Assembly: GCA_902493615.1 (NCBI GenBank)
Contig: CABUQK010000012.1
Coordinates: forward strand, 1-24,834
Direction: 5' to 3'
Length of the DNA: 24,834 nucleotides
DNA from: an uncultured Collinsella sp.
GTDB taxonomy: Bacteria > Actinomycetota > Coriobacteriia > Coriobacteriales > Coriobacteriaceae
Position 1 is the stretch's first letter. Each line of letters opens with the position of its first letter. The position numbers and the translations under genes were made by a program. Below, piece by piece: positions 19,860-24,834 of the stretch. The notes below the pieces were generated by a model. It saw only the letters and a program-made list of their open reading frames with translations. It did not search any database and was not told the origin of the DNA.

Positions 19860-19899
19860 AGACTGCTGACTCGAACCCTCACGCATCTCTGCTTCATTT

Positions 19900-19943
19900 G
19901 CGCCGCCGCGGTGTCCGGATTCGCCCGGATGCTGCGGCGGCGC
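19900..19943 (+). terminator. GC-rich hairpin after the GH4 gene
   Basis: GCGCCGCCGC (19900-19909) pairs with GCGGCGGCGC (19934-19943), with a nested TCCGG/CCGGA stem inside. No T run follows. Instead TATACT (19944-19949) comes next and may be the -10 for ychF, although no -35 is clear because it would lie in the hairpin. Confidence 0.55.
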
Positions 19944-19986
19944 TATACTTATGAAGTTTGAAGTACCTGTACCAAAAGGAGCTGTC

Positions 19987-21063
19987 GTGTCCCTTTCCAT
20001 CGGTATCGTGGGCCTGCCCAACGTGGGCAAGTCGACGCTGTTCACCGCGCTTACCAAAAAGACCGGCCTTGCCGCCAACTACCCGTTTGCCACGATCGAC
20101 CCCAACGTGGGCATCGTCGACGTGCCCGATAGCCGTCTGCAAAAGCTCGCCGACATCGTCAACCCGGGCCGCATCGTGCCGGCTACGGTCGAGTTTGTCG
20201 ACATCGCTGGCCTGGTGAAGGGCGCCAACGAGGGCGAGGGCCTGGGCAACCAGTTCCTGGCCAACATTCGCGAGACCGACGCCATCTGCGAGGTCGTGCG
20301 CTACTTTAAGGACCCCAACGTCATGCGTGAGGTGGGCCGCACGGGCGAGTTCGTCGATCCCGCCGGCGATGCCGACACCATCATGACCGAGCTCATCCTG
20401 GCCGATATGGGCACGCTCGAGAAGCAGCTGCCTAAGCTCGAGAAGGAGGCCAAGCGCGACAAGGAGCTCATGCCCAAGTTCGAGGTGGCCAAGCGCCTGC
20501 TTGCCTGGCTCAACGAGGGCAAGCGCGCCGCATCCATGGAGATGACCGACGAGGAGCGTGCTGCCGCCAAGGGCCTGTTCCTGCTCACCATGAAGCCCAT
20601 CCTGTATGTGGCCAACGTGGACGAGGATATGCTCAACGACGATCTGGCGCCCATCGATGGTGTCAAGCCGCTGCCGATCTGCGCCAAGATCGAGGCCGAG
20701 CTTTCCGAGCTCGATCCCGAGGACGCCGCCGACTACCTGGAGAGCCTGGGCCTGGAGCAGCCCGGTCTGGACGTGCTCGCGCAGGCTGCTTACAAGCTGC
20801 TCGGCCTGCAGTCGTTCTTTACGGCCGGCGAGATGGAGGTCAAGGCCTGGACGGTTCGTCGGGGCGCGACCGCCCCGCAGGCCGCCGGCGTCATCCACAC
20901 CGATTTTGAACGCGGCTTTATTAAGGCCGAGGTTATTGGCTACGACGACTACATCGAGCTCGGCGGCGAGCAGGGCGCCAAGGCCGCCGGCAAGCTGCGT
21001 ATTGAGGGCAAGGACTATGTCATGGCCGATGGCGACGTTGTGCACTTCCGCTTCAACGTGTAA
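19987..21063 (+). CDS. ychF: YchF/OLA1-type ribosome-associated P-loop ATPase
   Basis: The 358-residue protein matches YchF in length and order. The G1 motif GLPNVGKST is at 9-17, switch region AANYPFATIDPNVG, and G3 VEFVDIAGLVKGANEGEG. The G4-like NVDE in YVANVDEDML in this family goes with ATP rather than GTP preference. A helical domain follows, then the C-terminal TGS domain (QSFFTAGEMEVKAWTVRRGATAPQAAGVIHTDFERGF). GTG 19987 follows AAAAGGAG. A longer frame from 19951 reads into the promoter region. The family acts in translation and stress response. It forms an operon with the small membrane gene 11 bases downstream. Confidence 0.95.
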   Translation: MSLSIGIVGLPNVGKSTLFTALTKKTGLAANYPFATIDPNVGIVDVPDSRLQKLADIVNPGRIVPATVEFVDIAGLVKGANEGEGLGNQFLANIRETDAICEVVRYFKDPNVMREVGRTGEFVDPAGDADTIMTELILADMGTLEKQLPKLEKEAKRDKELMPKFEVAKRLLAWLNEGKRAASMEMTDEERAAAKGLFLLTMKPILYVANVDEDMLNDDLAPIDGVKPLPICAKIEAELSELDPEDAADYLESLGLEQPGLDVLAQAAYKLLGLQSFFTAGEMEVKAWTVRRGATAPQAAGVIHTDFERGFIKAEVIGYDDYIELGGEQGAKAAGKLRIEGKDYVMADGDVVHFRFNV

Positions 21064-21074
21064 GGACGACGCAT

Positions 21075-21458
21075 ATGTTTAAATATGGCAAAAAAGCTGG
21101 CTACATGGGTATTGCGCTGCTCGTACTTGCGGTGATTCCGCTGGTGGTTGCAGCGTGTGTTATCCCCAACATTGGCCCCGAGGTGGCAACGAAGTTTAAC
21201 GCCGCCGGTGAGGTGACGCGCTGGGGCAAGAGCTACGAGTTGCTGGCACTGCCGGTGCTCAACCTGCTGCTGAGCGTGGCGACGTACTTTACGGCGGGAC
21301 GCCAGGCAAAGAACAACGAGGACTCCGCTGTGATGGCACGTCTTGCGTGCGAGCGCTACCTGCGCAACGGCTGCATCACGGGCGTGTTCCTCAACGTAAT
21401 CAACGTCTACTTTATGTATTCGGCGATTACTGGAACGGGCTTTGGCTTTGGTTTCTAG
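21075..21458 (+). CDS. DUF1648-like small membrane protein
   Basis: The 127-residue protein has three membrane segments at about 10-31, 55-75 and 96-118. Between the first two is NIGPEVATKFNAAGEVTRWG, which matches the DUF1648 (SdpI N-terminal) pattern of a short extracytoplasmic loop with FNAAGEVxRWG. SdpI-like proteins act in immunity or signalling to a toxin in Bacillus, but most DUF1648 proteins have no known role. Its start follows ychF by 11 bases, so the two are co-transcribed. The end is glycine/phenylalanine-rich (GTGFGFGF). It converges with the next gene with only 9 bases between stops and no visible terminator. Confidence 0.8.
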   Translation: MFKYGKKAGYMGIALLVLAVIPLVVAACVIPNIGPEVATKFNAAGEVTRWGKSYELLALPVLNLLLSVATYFTAGRQAKNNEDSAVMARLACERYLRNGCITGVFLNVINVYFMYSAITGTGFGFGF

Positions 21459-21467
21459 CTTGTCCTT

Positions 21468-21857
21468 TTAGGCAACGAGCCTGCACGCATATTCAATGGC
21501 TGCTGCGAGGCCGCCGCTCGATCGTGGTTTAAAGACCATGTCGGCGGCGGCCTCGTTTTCGTATCCGGCGCCGCGAAGGGCAAGTGCGATACCGGCTTCC
21601 AGGAGAAGGGGCAGACCTCGTTGGCTGGTTGCGATTACGACAGCCTGCTTGAGCGAGCAGCTGTGCGCTTGGCATTGGATGGCAAGTTCACCTTGCGCCG
21701 GGCAAGGGACCAGAACGGCGGCGACGCGACTTGATAGCAATGCAAATGCTGTGCGCTCATCGGGCGAAAGGCATTCTGCTTCAACGACGACGAGCTTGGG
21801 CGGTGCGCTGTTTGTGCGAAGCGTGGCTCGGTACATGCGGACCGAAGAACCCGACAT
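21468..21857 (-). CDS. Unrecognised 129-residue protein, divergent from an XRE regulator
   Basis: I chose ATG 21857, which follows CAGGAG. The protein reads MSGSSVRMYRATLRTNSAPP, then alternating strands and helices (KLVVVEAECL; TAFALLSSRVAAVLVPCPAQG; KQAVVIATSQRGLPLLLEAG; EYACRLVA). This suggests a small alpha/beta Rossmann-like fold with cysteines at several places. No signal peptide or certain membrane segment is present. I do not recognise a family. The gene is divergent from a 72-residue XRE regulator across a perfect 24-bp palindrome, so the two are probably regulated together. Codon use is less biased than in neighbours, fitting low expression or a recent arrival. Confidence 0.7.
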   Translation of the reverse strand: MSGSSVRMYRATLRTNSAPPKLVVVEAECLSPDERTAFALLSSRVAAVLVPCPAQGELAIQCQAHSCSLKQAVVIATSQRGLPLLLEAGIALALRGAGYENEAAADMVFKPRSSGGLAAAIEYACRLVA

Positions 21858-21880
21858 AGAAAACTCCTGTGTATTCGGCA

Positions 21881-21904
21881 AAACGTAAACTATAGTTTAC
21901 GTTT
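21881..21904. promoter_or_regulatory. Perfect 24-bp palindrome between divergent genes
   Basis: Each half reads AAACGTAAACTA, and the whole is perfectly self-complementary with no spacer. It lies 23 bases upstream of the 129-residue gene and 29 bases upstream of the XRE gene. TATAGT and its complement at the centre could serve as -10 in both directions, so a bound regulator would control both genes. Confidence 0.85.
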
Positions 21905-21933
21905 ATGTTCGGCTCCATTTCAAACTCGGCTGC

Positions 21934-22152
21934 ATGGACGAACGTGCGAAACAGATTCTTGGCAGGCGGGTCGAAGAGACGCGCAGGGACCTTGGTATCT
22001 CCAAGGTTGATTTTTGTGTGGCGACAGGAATCAGCCGACCCTACCTCGACCGAATCGAAGATGGGACGGCAAATTTCACGCTCAAGGTTCTATTTAAGAT
22101 CGCACCCGCACTCGGCATGACGGTATCAGAGCTTCTCGAGGGTATCGAATAG
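21934..22152 (+). CDS. Small XRE-family regulator, 72 residues
   Basis: The protein is a lone HTH_3 domain. RRVEETRRDLGISKVDFCVATG forms the first helices, ISRPYLDRIEDGTANFTL the recognition helix and turn, and KVLFKIAPALGMTVSELLEG the last helices. It starts at ATG 21934 and lacks a clear ribosome binding site, so translation may be weak. It probably binds the 24-bp palindrome upstream and controls itself and the divergent 129-residue gene. Such single-domain XRE proteins occur in toxin-antitoxin, defence and phage-remnant pairs. None of these roles can be shown here. Confidence 0.85.
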   Translation: MDERAKQILGRRVEETRRDLGISKVDFCVATGISRPYLDRIEDGTANFTLKVLFKIAPALGMTVSELLEGIE

Positions 22153-22472
22153 GGCGTTCCCCGCTGCTAATTGGCGCTCTTTGGGCGGGTCCCCCTGGTT
22201 GCGATGTGCAAAATCGCGAGTATTCAGCACCTGTTCAGCCGTAGATGGTAGCTCGGGCGGCTGGCTTTGCTTTTTGACAGTAGTTAATCCACACGCTTAA
22301 TAAAAATGTGGAATAAATATTTACTAGACGGCCTCTTCGCCCTAAAAGTTCGTCTAATAGTCGGCCGATTCTATGCCTCCGGCGGAGAAATTGCAGAATA
22401 CTCCGATTTTTGCACGGCCCGAGGGGGACCACCTGTCGTTTGAGGCTGCGATAAGTGGAACTGCCTTAGGGA
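22153..22472. other. Gene-free region between the XRE gene and ansA
   Basis: About 320 bases are more AT-rich than the surroundings, especially 22260-22330. Visible are a TAGACG/CGTCTA pair around 22325-22356, a CCACA/TGTGG pair at about 22290-22313, and a GC-rich stretch near 22375. No credible frame with a ribosome binding site and no clear Rho-independent terminator for ansA or the XRE gene were seen. A small RNA or a mobile-element scar is possible but unsupported. Confidence 0.4.
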
Positions 22473-23486
22473 TTACGCCATCGGGATGCGGTCGTGGTTG
22501 ACTTGGCTGTAGAACAGGCGCTGGATCTCGGCGGCATCGCGTGACTGGCCGAGTGCCCACATGGTCTTGGCCACGAGCGTCTCGGTGGTCATGTCGTCGC
22601 CGCGCAGAATACCCGGATGATCGGCGTAAGCACGGCCGACCTCATAAACGCCCAGATCGAGGCCCTCTTCGGGGACCTGCGTGGTCATAACGACAGTGCG
22701 GCCCGAATCGACCCAGCGGAAAATAGCCTCTTGGAACGACTCGCCCGACTCACCAAACTCGGGGATACCGCCAATGCCAAAGGTCTCCAGAATCACGGCG
22801 TCGTAGCTATCGGCAAGGGCGTCGAGGACGCCCGGGTTTACGCCGGGCGTAAGCTTAAGGACAAATACGCGCGGGTCGATGCTGTCGTAGAAACGCACCG
22901 GGTTTTCGCCCTGACGAGTGCCGTGAAGCCCATTGCGCACGATGCGGTCATTGCGGATATAGGCGATGGGCGGATAGTTGACGCTAATGAACGCGTTAAA
23001 GCTCATGGTGCGCTGCTTGCGGGCACGCGTGCCGGCAATGGCAACGCCGCCAAACACGATCGAGACGTCGTGCGAGTGCTCGTCGAGCGCATAGAGCAGG
23101 CTCTGGTACAGATTGAGCTTGGCGTCGGTAAAGGGATTGCCCATGGGCTTTTGCGAGCCGGTGAGCACGATGGGCTTGGGGCTGTCCTGAATCAGGTAAG
23201 AAAGCGCTGCTGCGGTGTAGCTCATGGTGTCGGTGCCGTGCAGAATCACGAAGCCGTCGCGGTCGGCATAACCCTCGACGATGACGTCGCGGATACGCAT
23301 CCAGTCGCTCGGGCGCATATTGGTGCTGTCGATGTTCATGGGCTGCACGACGTTGAGCTCGCAGAGGCCCGAGATCTCGGGGACGCTCTGGGCGAGCTCC
23401 TCACCGGTCAGGGCGGGGGAGAGGCCGTTGCCGTCCTCGGTCGATGCGATGGTGCCGCCCGTGGCGATGAGAAGGATGCGCTTCAT
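22473..23486 (-). CDS. ansA: Type I (cytoplasmic) L-asparaginase
   Basis: The 337-residue protein converts asparagine to aspartate and ammonia. It has the two family signatures: ATGGTIAS (8-15) with catalytic T12, and ILHGTDTMSYTAAAL (81-95) with T85 and D86. S54 (NIDSTNM) and K113 (SQKPMG) complete the active site. There is no signal peptide, which with the length supports the cytoplasmic AnsA type. ATG 23486 follows AGGAA. An in-frame start 72 bases upstream would pass through the promoter region. It is a single leftward gene. An inverted repeat about 80 bases upstream may be its operator. Confidence 0.95.
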   Translation of the reverse strand: MKRILLIATGGTIASTEDGNGLSPALTGEELAQSVPEISGLCELNVVQPMNIDSTNMRPSDWMRIRDVIVEGYADRDGFVILHGTDTMSYTAAALSYLIQDSPKPIVLTGSQKPMGNPFTDAKLNLYQSLLYALDEHSHDVSIVFGGVAIAGTRARKQRTMSFNAFISVNYPPIAYIRNDRIVRNGLHGTRQGENPVRFYDSIDPRVFVLKLTPGVNPGVLDALADSYDAVILETFGIGGIPEFGESGESFQEAIFRWVDSGRTVVMTTQVPEEGLDLGVYEVGRAYADHPGILRGDDMTTETLVAKTMWALGQSRDAAEIQRLFYSQVNHDRIPMA

Positions 23487-23562
23487 GCTGGTATTCCTAT
23501 CGTATTTGCCGCCGCAGAGGCGGAGTCGTTCGGCAGTATTGTGGCACAGGGCGTCCAATGTT

Positions 23563-23591
23563 CAAACGTATTACATCATCTGTAACGTTTG
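23563..23591. promoter_or_regulatory. Inverted repeat over the probable ansA promoter
   Basis: CAAACG-TA-TTACA and TGTAA-CGTTTG form an interrupted palindrome around TCATC. On the minus strand TTACCA and TAATAC, 16 bases apart, overlap it and could be the ansA promoter. A dimeric regulator could bind here. Confidence 0.55.
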
Positions 23592-23753
23592 GTAACACTT
23601 CAATTGCCGTCAAATAGGGGCCCAGGTCGTGCGTTTGCCGTGCGCTGATGGCTGCGAGGGACGAGAAACCCCATATAACGTGTACACTATGGAGGTTATT
23701 TTCGTTCATTCACGCGGGTGGGCACCGGCTCCCCGCCAACAAGAGGGGGAACC

Positions 23754-24834
23754 ATGGATCAAAAGGCTTCCGCAAAGGTCCTCGTACTCGACTTTGGTGC
23801 GCAGTACGGTCAGCTCATTGCCCGTCGCGTCCGCGACCTCAACGTGTATTCCGAGATTGTCCCCTGCGACATCTCGGCCGACGAGATTCGCGAGATGAAC
23901 GCCTCTGCGCTCATCCTTTCTGGCGGCCCGGCCTCCGTGTACGCCGAGGACGCTCCGTCCATCGACCCCGCCATCTTTGACCTGGGCCTTCCCGTCCTGG
24001 GCTTTTGCTACGGCCATCAGATCACGGCCGTGACGCTCGGCGGCAAGGTCGGTCACTCCGAGGTGGGCGAGTACGGCCGCGCCACCATCACGCGCACGGC
24101 CGGCGCCAAGCTCTTTAACTCCACACCCATGGAGCAGACTGTGTGGATGAGCCATCGCGACGCCGTTTCCGAGGTGCCCGAGGGCTTTACCGTTACCGCC
24201 AGCACCGACGTGTGCCCGGTTGCTGCCATGGAGTGCCCCGAGCGCAAGATCTTCACCACTCAGTTCCACCCCGAGGTCAAGCACTCCGAGTATGGTCAGC
24301 AGCTGCTGAGCAACTTCCTGTTTGAGATCTGCGGCCTGGAGCCCAACTGGAGCATGGACAACCTGGTCGAGACCATGACGGCCGAGTTCCGCGAGAAGGT
24401 CGGCAACGACCGCGTGATTCTGGCCCTGTCCGGCGGCGTCGACTCCTCCGTCGTGGCTGCGCTGGGTGCTCGTGCCGTGGGCAAGCAGATGACCTGCGTG
24501 TTCATCAACCACGGCCTGCTGCGCAAGGGCGAGCCCGAGCAGGTGGAGGAGGTCTTCACCAAGCAGTTTGACGTCGACTTTATCCACGTCCACGCCGAGG
24601 ACCGTTATGCCGAGCTTCTGGCCGGCGTGACCGAGCCCGAGGAGAAGCGTCGCATCATCGGTACGCAGTTCTGGAAAGAGTTCTTCGCCGTGGCGCAGCA
24701 GCTCGAGACCGATGGCAAGCCGGTCAAGTACCTGGCTCAGGGCACCATCTACCCCGACATCATCGAGTCCGGCGCTCGCAAGACGGGCGGTAAGACGGCC
24801 ACCATCAAGAGCCATCACAACCTGATCCCGTTCC
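23754..24834 (+). CDS. guaA: GMP synthase (glutamine-hydrolysing), first 360 residues
   Basis: The gene runs off the right edge. GuaA turns XMP into GMP with ATP and glutamine. The visible part holds the class I glutamine amidotransferase domain, with nucleophile C85 in GFCYGHQ and H172/E174 in TQFHPEV. The ATP pyrophosphatase domain follows, with SGGVDSS at 226-232, and then GTIYPDIIESG further on. ATG 23754 follows GAGGGGGA. The stop and the dimerisation domain lie outside the window. A TACACT at 23683-23688 could be its -10, which would give a leader of about 65 bases. I saw no purine riboswitch pattern upstream. Confidence 0.95.
   Translation, partial: MDQKASAKVLVLDFGAQYGQLIARRVRDLNVYSEIVPCDISADEIREMNASALILSGGPASVYAEDAPSIDPAIFDLGLPVLGFCYGHQITAVTLGGKVGHSEVGEYGRATITRTAGAKLFNSTPMEQTVWMSHRDAVSEVPEGFTVTASTDVCPVAAMECPERKIFTTQFHPEVKHSEYGQQLLSNFLFEICGLEPNWSMDNLVETMTAEFREKVGNDRVILALSGGVDSSVVAALGARAVGKQMTCVFINHGLLRKGEPEQVEEVFTKQFDVDFIHVHAEDRYAELLAGVTEPEEKRRIIGTQFWKEFFAVAQQLETDGKPVKYLAQGTIYPDIIESGARKTGGKTATIKSHHNLIPF

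Noticed and set aside
18441..20078. Long open frame of 545 codons on the minus strand opposite the GH4 gene
   Set aside because: It is a shadow of glvA; the product is rich in valine, leucine and histidine with no recognisable motif, and the frame spans two intergenic regions.
21905..22120. Alternative frame starting ATG 21905 over the XRE gene
   Set aside because: It overlaps the XRE frame in another phase and yields a serine/arginine-rich product without a domain.
23592..23753. Purine riboswitch upstream of guaA
   Set aside because: I looked for the conserved three-way junction pattern and did not see it; the leader is short and has only a weak GCGGG/CCCGC stem near the ribosome binding site.
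1..24834. CRISPR array or insertion-sequence transposase
   Set aside because: No regularly spaced direct repeats and no transposase frame were seen; the only recombinase is the large serine enzyme at 3010-4449.

Overview
The window looks like chromosome of a high-GC, anaerobic, Gram-positive gut actinobacterium of the Coriobacteriia, most likely Collinsella. This is inferred from GC-rich codon use, strong GGAGG ribosome binding sites, a lipid II amidation enzyme (MurT/GatD), abundant fermentative dehydrogenases and a polyferredoxin. Species was not tested by any search.

Layout. (1) Positions 1 to about 4410 are one end of an integrated prophage or similar element. It has a leftward early module: a Cro-like regulator, a 46-residue protein, a SANT-like/zinc-ribbon protein, a one-TM protein, an unknown protein, a RusA resolvase, another unknown and a truncated gene. 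Facing it are a rightward repressor, a 93-residue unknown and a large serine recombinase. Between them lies a compact switch with three TTCAC-N5-GTGAA-type operators over two opposed promoters. The recombinase frame ends inside a host tRNA-Glu(UUC) gene on the other strand, which marks the element/host junction. (2) 4543-8928 is a leftward operon of two related helical-repeat proteins followed by a single 725-residue fusion of MurT and GatD. (3) 9429-13012 is a rightward set of an iron-dependent alcohol dehydrogenase and two tandem glycerol-dehydrogenase paralogues, separated by strong terminators. (4) 13164-14417 encodes a protein with four 4Fe-4S motifs. (5) 14549-19859 is a sugar-uptake locus. 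A zinc alcohol dehydrogenase and a GntR/UTRA regulator run leftward. A PTS EIICB permease and a GH4 6-phospho-alpha-glucosidase run rightward. TTGTCTAGACAA-like operators lie over both promoters. (6) 19987-24834 carries ychF with a small DUF1648-like membrane protein, an unknown 129-residue protein divergent from an XRE regulator across a perfect 24-bp palindrome, ansA, and the first 360 codons of guaA.

How the genes work together. The prophage end carries its control switch and integration machinery. The MurT-GatD fusion would amidate the D-glutamate of lipid II, and the fusion fixes amidotransferase and ligase at 1:1. The dehydrogenase block serves NAD(H) turnover on glycerol and short alcohols. 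In the PTS locus, an alpha-glucoside is imported and phosphorylated by EIICB and cleaved by GH4. The co-regulated zinc dehydrogenase may oxidise a released polyol, which is an inference.

The most rewarding items are the recombinase/tRNA junction, the MurT-GatD fusion, the PTS/GH4/zinc-dehydrogenase regulon, the palindrome-controlled pair with an unrecognised protein, and a family of hairpins sharing a CAAAGGGGWCAGG core. No clearly new multi-gene system was proven.
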